A stretch of DNA of 64,000 nt from Embleya sp045207785 (GCF_045207785.1 NZ_CP108776.1:992001-1056000), one strand, 5' to 3'; shown: positions 7,556 through 15,652, numbered from the stretch's first letter. Program-made: numbers and translations. Notes: a model not told the origin generated them from the letters alone.

Positions 7556-9093
7556 GCCGCTCCGCGCGGCCATTGAAGTGCCGGCCGCGTGCAGCAGCCC
7601 GGCTCGGTGTCGCGCCACTGCCCGTGCAGGGTGTCGAAGGTCCGCCGGGCGTTGGCCGTGCCGGCCACCTCGCCGACGAAAGGGAAATCGTCGCTCTCGT
7701 CGAGGTCGAGGAAGATCCGGCCGTGCCGCACCCCCTCCAGGATCTCGCTCAGGTCCTCTCGGGCCTGCGCCTCCAGCACCGCCAACGTGCCGTCTTCCTC
7801 GACCAGTTCGCGCCGGACCTGCTCCCGGCGAGCCCAGGCGAGCAGCGGCCGCGCGGTCTGTCGGACCCAGGTCTCCACGTCCCGGTCGAGGAGCACGGTG
7901 GTCGCGTCGACGATGTCGGTGAGTCGGTCCGGATCCGGGTCCCGCTGGTATCGCGTCTTCTGGCAGGTGGCGAGCAGCAGCGCGACCGGCACGAGGTCGC
8001 CGTCCTCCGGCTGCCACCCGCGCAGCGCCGAACGCATCAGCGCGAGCGCCCGGTCCCGGTCCACGTCGTCGTCGCGTTCCACCGCGCGGTCGTAGAGCAG
8101 CCGCCCGAACGTGTCGGCGAACATCGGCCGCAGCCGCGCCTCGGAGTCCGGCCGGGCGAGCAGCCGGTCCAGGTCGTAGAGCGCGGGCCCGACCTGGACC
8201 CGGTCCTTCCAGTGGAAGTACAGGACGGCCCGGATGAACACGCTGCGCACCCGGGCCTCCCAGGTCCACCACGGTGCCTCGGCGCCCTCGTCGTCCCCGT
8301 CCGCGAACGCCCGGTCGAACTCGATCCGGGCCAGCTCCAGTTGTCGGCGGTTCGCGGTGGCCCTGCCGTGCACGAACAACGCGGTGGCCAGCCCGTAGCG
8401 AGTCAGCGGGGCATCGAGTCCCGGCGGCGCGTCCACGAGCGCGGCCCGGTAGTGCTCGGCCGCGAGGACGAGGTCCTCCGGGTCCTCGGTCACCTCGTAC
8501 CGGGCGTAGACCAGGTCCCCGAGCCGGTCGTGCAGTTCGGCGGCCTCGTCGCTGCCGGGGGCGTGGTCGGCGAGCGCGTCGAGCTGCCGGCACACGGCCG
8601 TTTCGGGCAGCGGTGTGGCGGCGGCCACCGACTCGGCGAGCCGGAGGCGGCCCGCCGCCACCCGGGCCACGAGCAGTCGGGCGAGCGGCGCGTTGCCGGC
8701 GGTGTGCGGCGAGTCGGGGGTCAACCCCGCCAGGGCGTCGAGCAGTTCGCGCTCGGCCCGCGCCAACAGGTCCGGGTCCGGAGCGTCGGCAAGGTCGTAG
8801 CGCTCGATCAGCACCTGACCGCGCAACAGTCGCCAGACGAAGGAGACCTCGTCCGCGTCCTCCCCGGCGAGCGCCCGGTCCAGCGCGTCGGCCGCCTGCC
8901 GCAGGTCGTCCTCGTCACCCAGCAGCAGGTAGAGGTGAAAGCTCCACTCGCCGACGCATCCCCATCCGTACGGGAGTTCGGGATCGTCTGTCTGGGCCTG
9001 GGCGATCAGCTCCAGCATCCGTGCGCGATTCGCGCGTAGTTCGTCGTCGGTGGGTTCGACGACGTCGGGCGACGGGTCCTGATCCTCGGGCAC
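7501..9093 (-). CDS. TPR-like protein, truncated former TPR-CHAT
   Basis: A 530-residue, acidic, all-helical protein with repeated L-x-x-A-x-x-x-x-x-x-A-L patterns (LRQAADALDRALAG, LVLAAEHYRAAL, RALALMRSALRGW), typical of the TPR-like arm that precedes CHAT protease domains in actinobacteria. The start is the GTG at 9093, which has AGGAGT upstream; a GTG at 9186, right after the RES stop, is also possible. Residues up to about 500 look normal. The last 25 or so residues (ALQWPRGAADRRRPRLG) look like frameshifted sequence. No CHAT domain follows, yet the last 35 codons of one persist in another frame. The gene therefore looks like a truncated TPR-CHAT whose protease domain was deleted. It may still act as a TPR adaptor for the nearby caspase-like protein. 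Confidence 0.7.
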   Translation of the reverse strand: MPEDQDPSPDVVEPTDDELRANRARMLELIAQAQTDDPELPYGWGCVGEWSFHLYLLLGDEDDLRQAADALDRALAGEDADEVSFVWRLLRGQVLIERYDLADAPDPDLLARAERELLDALAGLTPDSPHTAGNAPLARLLVARVAAGRLRLAESVAAATPLPETAVCRQLDALADHAPGSDEAAELHDRLGDLVYARYEVTEDPEDLVLAAEHYRAALVDAPPGLDAPLTRYGLATALFVHGRATANRRQLELARIEFDRAFADGDDEGAEAPWWTWEARVRSVFIRAVLYFHWKDRVQVGPALYDLDRLLARPDSEARLRPMFADTFGRLLYDRAVERDDDVDRDRALALMRSALRGWQPEDGDLVPVALLLATCQKTRYQRDPDPDRLTDIVDATTVLLDRDVETWVRQTARPLLAWARREQVRRELVEEDGTLAVLEAQAREDLSEILEGVRHGRIFLDLDESDDFPFVGEVAGTANARRTFDTLHGQWRDTEPGCCTRPALQWPRGAADRRRPRLGRCRPTCPPS

Positions 9094-9186
9094 GACAGCG
9101 ACTCCTGGAGCGAGGCCGGGGAACCCGACCGATGGGTGGGGGCCCGGCGGGAGACGGGGACCCGGCGGGGTCTGCGAAAACACCAC

Positions 9187-9840
9187 CTACGGCGCGATCC
9201 GGGCGTGATAGGGCTCCAGCATGGTGTTCAGCCACGCCTCGCCGTCGGGGGTGTCGAAGTCGACCGGCGGCTCGGCGATCTCGGTGAGCGCGGCCGGGTC
9301 GCAGCGGTCGCCGAAGAGGATCACGACGTGGTCGGCGGGTTCGCGCTTGGACGGCCACACCATCCCCTGGGCCCAGGGCGCGGTGTGTTCGCGAATCCAA
9401 TGCCCCCAGTGCCGGGTGAACGCGTATTCGGAGGGCTCGGCCTGGACGAGCCACGCGTCCTGGGCGACGGACGCGAGGTCGCTGCCGCGGACGAGCGAGA
9501 CCACGTCCAGGTCGGCGGTCGAGCGCAGGAAGGACAACCGCCGGTGTCGGATCGCGGCGCGCGGCAGCAACCGGGTGCCGCCGCCGGGGTCGAACGGGAT
9601 GGCGCGCAGGAGCGACTCGCAGACCGCCGAGGCGGCGGTGCGACCGGCGTACAGGAAGGGATAGGTGTCGCAGCGCGTCGCGTCGAACCGGCCGCCGTCG
9701 TACAGGCAGTGCGCGGGGTGCGGGTTGAACGAGCCCGCGGGCCACTCCGATCGGTGCACGCGGAAGAGCATGGTGCCCGCCGGGATGGAGACCTTGGTGG
9801 GCGTACCCGGGAGCGCGTCGGGCGGACGACTGTTCGGCAC
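9187..9840 (-). CDS. RES-domain NAD+ phosphorylase toxin
   Basis: A 217-residue protein with a RES domain: LFRVHRSEW (residues 25-33, conserved Arg27), DGGRFDATRCDTYPFLYAGR (48-67, the GGRF/YAG signature) and CESLLRA (Glu75). RES toxins such as MbcT of Mycobacterium tuberculosis destroy NAD+ by phosphorolysis, giving nicotinamide and ADP-ribose-1''-phosphate. The start is a GTG with GAGGGGG upstream, four bases after the stop of the antitoxin-like gene. Antitoxin first and toxin second is the usual order for Xre/MbcA-RES pairs. The Arg, Tyr and Glu expected at the active site are all visible, so the toxin is probably active. It lies in an operon with a macro-domain gene, which could act on the phosphorolysis product. 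Confidence 0.85.
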   Translation of the reverse strand: MPNSRPPDALPGTPTKVSIPAGTMLFRVHRSEWPAGSFNPHPAHCLYDGGRFDATRCDTYPFLYAGRTAASAVCESLLRAIPFDPGGGTRLLPRAAIRHRRLSFLRSTADLDVVSLVRGSDLASVAQDAWLVQAEPSEYAFTRHWGHWIREHTAPWAQGMVWPSKREPADHVVILFGDRCDPAALTEIAEPPVDFDTPDGEAWLNTMLEPYHARIAP

Positions 9841-9844
9841 GGCG

Positions 9845-10498
9845 TCAGTCCCCCTCGACCACGTACCGCGCGGTCCCCACGAGTTGCCCGTCCCGCCCGC
9901 AGCCGAGCAGGTCGGCCGGTGGCTCGCCGAGGTAGGCGTTGGCGGACAGCCACCAGTCGGCGACGCCCCACGGATCGCGCTCCGCGTCGAGGATCGCGTT
10001 GACCTCCAGGACCACCGGCCACGGCGAGAACTCGTCCTCGAACTGGAACCGGGGCAACTGTTCGCGACCACCCTCGGCACGCAGCCGGACCAGGTGCGCG
10101 GTGCCCGCGTGTTCGGCGACCCACGGCGCGTTCAGCGCCGGAAACCCGAGCAGGCGGTCGCGGATCGGGCCCAGGACGGGCCCGACCATCGGGTGCCGGT
10201 CCAGGACGAGGACGGCCAGGTCGGCGGCGGCGAAGCCGGCCCAGGTGCGGTGGCCCGACCCGGCAAAGCGACCCGCTCGGGCCGCGTCGACGAGCGCCTC
10301 GGCCTCGTCGGGCGGCAGCAACTCCAGGACGAGGCGGGCGACCTCGTGGGCCGCGACGGCCCACTCCTCGGACTCGGCGGCCAGGGCCCGTAACCGGCGC
10401 AGGGGTTCGTGCAGGCGAGGCTCCGCGACCGGGTCGATGAGCGGGCCCAGTCGAGCCCAGTCGGCAGCCGCCGCGGCCAGGACGAGGCCGACGTTCAT
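9845..10498 (-). CDS. MbcA/Xre-like (DUF2384-type) antitoxin
   Basis: A 217-residue helical protein directly upstream of the RES toxin. Its C-terminal 75 residues contain PRFQFEDEFSPWPVVLEVNA, then DPWGVADWWLSANAYLGEPP, then ADLLGCGRDGQLVGTA. The W-L-x-x-x-x-x-L-x-x-x-P-x-D-L-L pattern and ending resemble the toxin-binding domain of Xre/MbcA/ParS antitoxins. The N-terminal 130 residues are an extra helical domain with no clear helix-turn-helix, so the DNA-binding region may be divergent or absent. Its ATG overlaps the TGA of the macro gene (ATGA), so all three genes are probably one transcript. The antitoxin role is inferred from the C-terminal pattern together with gene order. Confidence 0.7.
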   Translation of the reverse strand: MNVGLVLAAAAADWARLGPLIDPVAEPRLHEPLRRLRALAAESEEWAVAAHEVARLVLELLPPDEAEALVDAARAGRFAGSGHRTWAGFAAADLAVLVLDRHPMVGPVLGPIRDRLLGFPALNAPWVAEHAGTAHLVRLRAEGGREQLPRFQFEDEFSPWPVVLEVNAILDAERDPWGVADWWLSANAYLGEPPADLLGCGRDGQLVGTARYVVEGD

Positions 10499-11580
10499 CC
10501 GCCGCCGCCCTTCCCGGCCAGCAGCCGCTCCACCGCGTTCGCGCCCGCCGACCCCAGCACCGCCAGGTGGATCTCCCAGTGGGCGCCCCGCGCGAGGTCC
10601 GCCTCGATCGCGGCCCACACCGCGGCGGCGCTGTCCTCGGGGCGCAGCCCGCCGCGCCCGGACCCCAGCAGCGGGAAGCAGATCGAACGCAGTGGCGGGT
10701 CGAACCGCTCGTGCTCCTCGGCCAGCGCGTCGAGCGCACGGGCACACGCCCGGGTCACGTCCGCCGGCAGCACGTCGTAGTCGTTGGTCCCGGCTCGGGG
10801 CACCGCGATCGCCGCGTGATAGATCCGCCGGATGCCCTGTTTCGCCAAGGCCCCGGCGCCGGTCGTGGCGACGGTGCCCGGTAGGACCGCCCGGCCCGGC
10901 GCACCGTGCCGGGCGGTCCACCTGTTCAGCTCGTCGTGGATCAGATCCTCGACGAGCTCCCCCGTCGGCCCGCGCAACGCCCCCGCTCGTCGCAGCGATG
11001 CCGAGACCGAAGACTTGTACGCCTCCGGCAGCGCGAAATAGGTATTGGTCGGCGACACCACCACGTCCACGTCGCGCAGCAGGTCGACCGGGTGGTCGTG
11101 CACACTGACCGACACGATCCGCTCGCGCCCCACCGCGACTTCGAACGTATGGTGCCCGACGCCCGACGCCGCGTGCGGCGCGTCGCGCTCGCCGGCCGAG
11201 CGGTCCGCGAGCCGCAGCACCTGTTCGGCGACCTGGCCCAGGATCATCACCTCGTGGTGCTTGCGAAAGCGCTCGACGCTGACCTGGTACACCTGCGCGG
11301 CTCGCTTGCGCCGGTCGGCGCCCTGCCAGTCGCGGGTGTTGGGGGCGAGGCCCAGGCAGTACTCGGCGGCCTCCTGAAGCATGCCGCCGCCGATCCGGGA
11401 CACCGCCAGTCGCAGCAGCCGCTCCACCTCGCCGTACGGTGAGGAGTCCGGTTCGAGTGCGGCGGCCTCCCCTTCCAGCGAGGGCAGTTCCACGTCCCGC
11501 AGTCGAACGACGCCGACTCGCCGCACTTCCCTCACCTCCCGAAGGATCGACGCGTAGTCGGGCAGAGGATCGTGTGGCAT
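10495..11580 (-). CDS. Macro-domain (ADP-ribose-binding) protein
   Basis: A 361-residue protein. Residues 1-130 are a helical N-terminal region of unknown type. Residues 155-350 form a macro domain: DVVVSPTNTYF (172-182), the glycine-rich GAGALAKQGIRRIYHAAI (241-258) and FPLLGSGRGGL (302-312) that wraps the distal ribose and phosphate. Macro domains bind or hydrolyse ADP-ribose derivatives, including ADP-ribose-1''-phosphate, which is exactly what a RES toxin makes. The start is placed at MPHDPLPDY; an ATG 17 codons upstream is possible, and no clear ribosome binding site is seen for either. It is the first gene of the macro, antitoxin, RES set and overlaps the antitoxin by ATGA. It could be a product-clearing enzyme, an immunity factor or a sensor. 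Confidence 0.8.
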   Translation of the reverse strand: MPHDPLPDYASILREVREVRRVGVVRLRDVELPSLEGEAAALEPDSSPYGEVERLLRLAVSRIGGGMLQEAAEYCLGLAPNTRDWQGADRRKRAAQVYQVSVERFRKHHEVMILGQVAEQVLRLADRSAGERDAPHAASGVGHHTFEVAVGRERIVSVSVHDHPVDLLRDVDVVVSPTNTYFALPEAYKSSVSASLRRAGALRGPTGELVEDLIHDELNRWTARHGAPGRAVLPGTVATTGAGALAKQGIRRIYHAAIAVPRAGTNDYDVLPADVTRACARALDALAEEHERFDPPLRSICFPLLGSGRGGLRPEDSAAAVWAAIEADLARGAHWEIHLAVLGSAGANAVERLLAGKGGGG

Positions 11581-11726
11581 GCGGCACAGAATCGCACCGC
11601 CGAACGGCTCCCACAAGCAAGTTGCCCACACCCATTCAACCGCCTCGACCGCCTCCGGAGCGGTCGCCGCCTGGTCGATTCCGGGTCGTCTCCCGGTCGC
11701 GGCGCCAAGCGCCGGGCCGCGTCGGG

Positions 11727-11808
11727 GACTTCGGGAACTACCGGGTGCCGAGTCGGGACTTCGGGGACTACAGGAGCCGAGTCGGGACTTCGGGGACTAC
11801 GGGCGCCC
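11727..11808. repeat. 29-bp tandem repeat downstream of lrp gene
   Basis: Nearly three tandem copies of a unit containing GAGTCGGGACTTCGGGGACT followed by ACAGGAGCC. The first copy is degenerate (GCGTCGGGGACTTCGGGAAC). The repeats fill most of the 230-bp gap between the start of the macro gene and the end of the Lrp gene. There is no coding sequence here. Confidence 0.75.
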
Positions 11809-11810
11809 GC

Positions 11811-12344
11811 TCAGCGGCTGTCGCGCTGGTCCAGGCCGGACCCGGGCGGTATTTCCGGCGCGTCGAGCAGCGAGGACTCGACACCGCCGACGCCCCACCC
11901 GTACGCGAGCTTGTGTACTTCCAGGACGAAGAAGGAGTCGGTGGACTGCACACCGTCGATCAACAGCAGCCGGCGGTTGAGCAGATCGGTGAAGTGGTCG
12001 GTGTCGCGGCAGATCACCTCGACCATCACGTCGTACTGGCCGGCGACCATCACCACATAGGAGGTCTCGGGCAGTTCGCGCAGTTCGCGGCACACCTCGC
12101 GGGCGCTGCCGGGGCGCACCCGCATGCCGATCATCGCGAGCCGGTCGAAGCCGATCGTGAGCGGATTGGCGATCCCCACGATCTGGAGCGTCCCGCTCTC
12201 CTCCAGCCGCTGCACCCGGTAGCGCACCGAGGACGCGGGGATGCCGAGGTCCTCGGCGATCTGCTTGTACGCGCGCCTGCCGTCGGCCTGCAGGATCGCG
12301 ATGATGCGCCGGTCGATGTCGTCCAGCGGGCCTGCAGGGGTCAT
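11811..12344 (-). CDS. Lrp/AsnC family transcriptional regulator
   Basis: A 177-residue regulator. Residues 6-60 hold the winged helix-turn-helix (LDDIDRRIIAILQADGRRAY, IAEDLGIPASSVRYRVQRLE) and residues 70-150 the RAM ligand-binding domain (MVAGQYDVMVEVICRDTDHF). The start is MTPAGPLDD, with CGGAG upstream. It sits next to the FAD amine oxidase, aldehyde dehydrogenase and APC permease genes, so it most likely senses an amino acid or polyamine and controls that cluster. The palindrome TTTGTTGAATGAACAAA in the divergent gap near 15.63 kb is a good candidate for its operator. Confidence 0.9.
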   Translation of the reverse strand: MTPAGPLDDIDRRIIAILQADGRRAYKQIAEDLGIPASSVRYRVQRLEESGTLQIVGIANPLTIGFDRLAMIGMRVRPGSAREVCRELRELPETSYVVMVAGQYDVMVEVICRDTDHFTDLLNRRLLLIDGVQSTDSFFVLEVHKLAYGWGVGGVESSLLDAPEIPPGSGLDQRDSR

Positions 12345-12439
12345 GCGGTTGCTCCGAGTGGGCTGCGGCGCCGGTGCCGGCGCGTGGTGATCTCCGGCGC
12401 CCATCTTGCCCTCTTCTCCGAGTGACTCGGACGCGTGGT

Positions 12440-13840
12440 TCACGAGTCGAAGCCCAGACCGAGCCGGTCGAGCGTACGCAGCCACACGTTGCGTCCGCCG
12501 TGCGCGTCCTCGCGGGCCATCGACCAGCGGGTGGCCTGGATGCCGATCCAACGCGCGGGCTCGGGCGGGAACGGGACCGGCTTGTGCTTGATCATCGCGA
12601 GTTCGGTGCGCTCGGTCCGCTCCCCCGCGAGCAGGTCGAGCACGACCTCGGCGCCGAACCGGGTGGCGCCGACCCCGAGTCCGGTGAAGCCGAGCGCGTA
12701 GCCGACTCGGCCGGCCGCGGCGGTGCCGGCGAACATGCAGAAGCGGGTGGTCGAGTCGATCACGCCGCCCCACGCGTGCGAGAAGGCCACGTCGGCGAGC
12801 GAGGGGAAGGTCGCGGCGAACTGTTCGGCGAGCACGTCGAACGTCTCCGGGCGCTGGGTGAGCGCCTCGTCGACCTTGCTGCCGTAGTGGTAGATGGCGT
12901 CGTAGCCGCCCCACAGGATGCGGCTGTCGGCGGTCTTGCGCACGTAGTGGAACTGGTTGCCCGCGTCGGTGACGCCGTGCTCGCCGGTCCAGCCGATCGA
13001 GGCGAGCTGCTCGTCGGTCAGCGGCTCGGTGGTGAGCGCGTAGTCGTACACCGGGACCATGCTCAGGCCGAGCCGGCGCAGCAGCGGCGGAAAGACGTTG
13101 GTGGCGAGCGCGACCCGGCGCGCGCCGACCACGCCGTACGGGGTGGTCAGCCGGATCAGGTCGGTGGGCTTGGTGTCGATCGCGGTGACCTCGGTGCGCT
13201 CGACGATCCGCACGCCCGCGGCCAGGCACGCCCGGCGCAGCCCCCACACCAGTTGCGCGGGGTCCAGGAGCGCGTAGTCGGGCTGCCATACGCCTGCCGA
13301 CCACAGCGGCGAGTCGATGTACGCGCGCAGCGCGCCGTGTTCGAGGAACTCGGCCTTCTCGCCGTGCCGATTGGCGGTGGGGACGGACGCGCGCAGCGCC
13401 TGGGTCTGCCACGGGGTCGCGGCGACCGAGACCTTGCCGGTGCGCTTGAAGCCGCAGTCGACGCCGTGCGTGTCCAGGTCGCGCTCGAAGGCGTCGAGGT
13501 TTTGTACGCCGAGGCGTTGCAGCTTGTCGATCTCGTCGGGCCAGCGCTGAAGGCCGTTGGCCAGGCCGTGGGTGAGGCTCGGCGAGCAGAAGCCGCCGTT
13601 GCGTCCGCTTGCGGCGTGGCCGCAGGTGCCTTGTTCCAGAACCAGCACGTCGCGGGCGGGGTCGCGCTGTTTGGCGAGCAGCGCGGTCCACAGTCCGGTG
13701 TACCCGCCGCCGACGACGGCGAGGTCGGTCCGGGTGTCGCCGATCTGGCGCGGCAGCGGCTCGGGGTGCTGCTCGGGGCGGTCCAGCCAGAACGGCGCCT
13801 GGGCGGTGCTGCGCAAGGCGGTGCGGTGGCTCGCGGTCAT
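12440..13840 (-). CDS. FAD-dependent amine oxidoreductase (PuuB/DAO type)
   Basis: A 466-residue member of the D-amino-acid-oxidase-like FAD family. The dinucleotide-binding motif is at 40-52 (LAVVGGGYTGLWT), followed by VLVLEQG at the end of the second strand and SGRNGGFCSPSL, which matches gamma-glutamylputrescine oxidase-type enzymes. A C-terminal FAD-contact region reads YALGFTGLGVGATRFGA. The start at MTASHRTA is chosen over an upstream in-frame start, with AAGGACC before it. It lies between an Lrp regulator and an aldehyde dehydrogenase on the same strand. The expected chemistry is oxidation of a primary or secondary amine to an aldehyde, H2O2 and ammonia, the aldehyde passing to the neighbouring dehydrogenase. 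The exact substrate is not determined. Confidence 0.85.
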   Translation of the reverse strand: MTASHRTALRSTAQAPFWLDRPEQHPEPLPRQIGDTRTDLAVVGGGYTGLWTALLAKQRDPARDVLVLEQGTCGHAASGRNGGFCSPSLTHGLANGLQRWPDEIDKLQRLGVQNLDAFERDLDTHGVDCGFKRTGKVSVAATPWQTQALRASVPTANRHGEKAEFLEHGALRAYIDSPLWSAGVWQPDYALLDPAQLVWGLRRACLAAGVRIVERTEVTAIDTKPTDLIRLTTPYGVVGARRVALATNVFPPLLRRLGLSMVPVYDYALTTEPLTDEQLASIGWTGEHGVTDAGNQFHYVRKTADSRILWGGYDAIYHYGSKVDEALTQRPETFDVLAEQFAATFPSLADVAFSHAWGGVIDSTTRFCMFAGTAAAGRVGYALGFTGLGVGATRFGAEVVLDLLAGERTERTELAMIKHKPVPFPPEPARWIGIQATRWSMAREDAHGGRNVWLRTLDRLGLGFDS

Positions 13841-13898
13841 GCGTTTGGTCCTTACGGAGCTGTGTACGTCGTCGACCGGGCCGGCCTGCGACCCGCTT

Positions 13899-14066
13899 GT
13901 CCTCAAACGCCGGACGGGCTATTCGTCCTCAAGCGCCGGACGGGCTACTTGTCCTCAAGCGCCGGACGGGCTATTTCAGCCCGTCCGGCGCTTGAGGACA
14001 GGCTTGTGAAGCCGCGCCGGACGACTGACGCCAGGGCGAAATCAAGCCCGTCCGGCGTTTGAGGAC
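13899..14066. repeat. Repeat array C, five copies in both orientations
   Basis: Three minus-oriented copies (13899-13920, 13925-13946, 13951-13972) then two plus-oriented copies (13978-13999, 14045-14066) of the GGAC-type repeat. It fills most of the gap between the aldehyde dehydrogenase stop and the amine oxidase start, both on the minus strand. The third and fourth copies are head-to-head and form a large hairpin. Confidence 0.9.
13951..13999. terminator. 22-bp perfect hairpin from head-to-head repeats
   Basis: Two oppositely oriented repeat copies are separated by ATTTC and form a perfect 22-bp stem with a 5-nt loop. It lies just downstream of the aldehyde dehydrogenase gene on the minus strand. 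Such a stem would be expected to stop or attenuate transcription between the dehydrogenase and the oxidase, although no U-tract follows. The structure is seen directly; the terminator role is inferred. Confidence 0.5.
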
Positions 14067-14077
14067 AGGCCGGAACG

Positions 14078-15526
14078 TCAGAGGTTGATGACGCCCGTGC
14101 GCAGGTCGGACATGTCGAGGAGGGTGTGCTTGCCACCAATGCGCCCCCAACCCGTGCCCCGGTTGCCGGCCCCGCCGAACGGCATGTTGACGTCCCAGAA
14201 GCACGTGCTGTCGTTGACCACGACCTGGCCGACGGCCATCTCCTCGACGAAGCGGTACGCCGCCCGCATGCTGCTGGTGAAGACCGCGCCCTGGAGGCCG
14301 AGCTTGTCGTCGTTGGCGATCCGAAGCGCGTCGTCCTCGTCCGCGGCGGTGATGATCGGCACGACCGGCCCGAACGACTCCTCGCGCGAGAGCAGGCTGT
14401 CCACGGGGACCTGGTCGACGACGGTGAACTCGTAGTACAGGTCGGTCGGCATGCCCTCCCGGCGCTTGCCGCCCAAGAGCACCTTCGCGCCGCGCTCGTG
14501 CGCGTCGGCGATGTGCCGGTCCATCTTCGCGGCGACCCCCTCGTTGTTGAGCGAGCCCAGGTTGGTGGCGGCGTCGAACGGGTCGCCGAGCACCACGTCC
14601 TCGGCGGCGCGCAGCACGGCGGCCACGAACGCGTCGTGTACCTCGTCGACCACGATCACCCGCTCGGTGGCGCAGCAGACCTGGCCACCGCACAGGTACG
14701 CGCCGTAGACGGCGGCCTTGGCGGCGGCGTCGAGGTCGGCGTCGGCGAGCACGACGAGCGGGCCGTTGCCGGAGCACTCCATGATCGAGCGCTTGAGGCC
14801 GGCGGTGGCCTGGATCTTGGCGCCGGTCGCGGACGAACCGATGAAGCCGATCGCGTCGATGCCGTCGTGGCGCACGAGCGCGTCACCGGTGGCGCCCTCG
14901 CCCGGAAGGATGTTGATCAGACCCTCGGGAACGCCGGCGGCGACGAACGCCTCCATCGCCTTGAGCACGGTCAGCGGCGTGTTGGCCGGCGGCTTGACCA
15001 CGTGCGCGTTGCCGGTGGCCAGACCCGGGGCGACGAACTCGGCGAGCATCAGCAGCGGAAAGTTCCAGGGCGTGATGATGCCCCACGTGCCGACCGGCGC
15101 GTAGAACGTCCACATCCGCTTGGTGCCGTCGGTGGAGGGCATCGTCTCGCCGTGCAGGCGCACCGCGTCCTCGGCGTGCAGGTGGAACAGCTGGGCGGCC
15201 TCCTCGATGTCGGCGACCGACTCGGCGAGCGGCTTGCCCTGCTCCAGGGTCTGCAACCGGGCGAGCTCGTCGACCCGCTTGGTGATCTCGTCGCCGATGC
15301 GGTGACAGAGCTCGGCGCGCTGCCAGACGTTCACCTTGGCCCATGCGCGCTGCGCGGTGTTGGCGGCGGCGACCGCGGCGTCCAGGTCCGCGGCGGTGGG
15401 GACCGGGATGGTGGCGATGTACTCACCGGTGGCCGGGCTGACGACGTCGTAGCCCTCGGCACCGGTGCCGTCGACGAAGGCGCCGTTGATGAAGAACTGG
15501 TGGCGGGCGGTGCCGGTGCTGCTCAT
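14078..15526 (-). CDS. NAD(P)+-dependent aldehyde dehydrogenase
   Basis: A 482-residue aldehyde dehydrogenase of normal length. Visible motifs: FINGAFVDG near the N-terminus, TPWNFPLL (Asn155, oxyanion), FIGSSATG (cofactor loop), the general base Glu250 in IMECSGNGP (where most family members have LELGGKSP) and the nucleophile Cys284 in GGQVCC. EESFGPVVPI and the PFGGAGNRGTGWGRIGG C-terminus are standard. It diverges from the APC permease across a 282-bp gap and is followed on the same strand by the FAD amine oxidase. It probably oxidises the aldehyde produced by that enzyme, for example a gamma-aminobutyraldehyde-type product. The start has AGAGGGA about ten bases upstream. The exact substrate is inferred only from context. 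Confidence 0.9.
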   Translation of the reverse strand: MSSTGTARHQFFINGAFVDGTGAEGYDVVSPATGEYIATIPVPTAADLDAAVAAANTAQRAWAKVNVWQRAELCHRIGDEITKRVDELARLQTLEQGKPLAESVADIEEAAQLFHLHAEDAVRLHGETMPSTDGTKRMWTFYAPVGTWGIITPWNFPLLMLAEFVAPGLATGNAHVVKPPANTPLTVLKAMEAFVAAGVPEGLINILPGEGATGDALVRHDGIDAIGFIGSSATGAKIQATAGLKRSIMECSGNGPLVVLADADLDAAAKAAVYGAYLCGGQVCCATERVIVVDEVHDAFVAAVLRAAEDVVLGDPFDAATNLGSLNNEGVAAKMDRHIADAHERGAKVLLGGKRREGMPTDLYYEFTVVDQVPVDSLLSREESFGPVVPIITAADEDDALRIANDDKLGLQGAVFTSSMRAAYRFVEEMAVGQVVVNDSTCFWDVNMPFGGAGNRGTGWGRIGGKHTLLDMSDLRTGVINL

Positions 15527-15626
15527 GCGGGGGTATCCCTCTCTGTCCGCTGTGGGCGTGTGCTCAGACTTCATCAGCAACTTTGACCTGTCAATAGCTC
15601 CCAATGAACAACTTCTACAGGTCTCA

Positions 15627-15643
15627 TTTGTTGAATGAACAAA
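15627..15643. promoter_or_regulatory. Palindromic operator TTTGTT-N5-AACAAA
   Basis: TTTGTTGAATGAACAAA is a perfect 6-5-6 inverted repeat, unusually A/T-rich for this genome, ending nine bases before the -35 box of the permease promoter. A related AATGAACAAC half-motif lies 32 bases upstream. Its position in the divergent gap of an amine catabolism cluster with its own Lrp/AsnC gene makes it a likely Lrp-type site. The regulator assignment is inference. Confidence 0.55.
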
Positions 15644-15652
15644 GACGAACCC

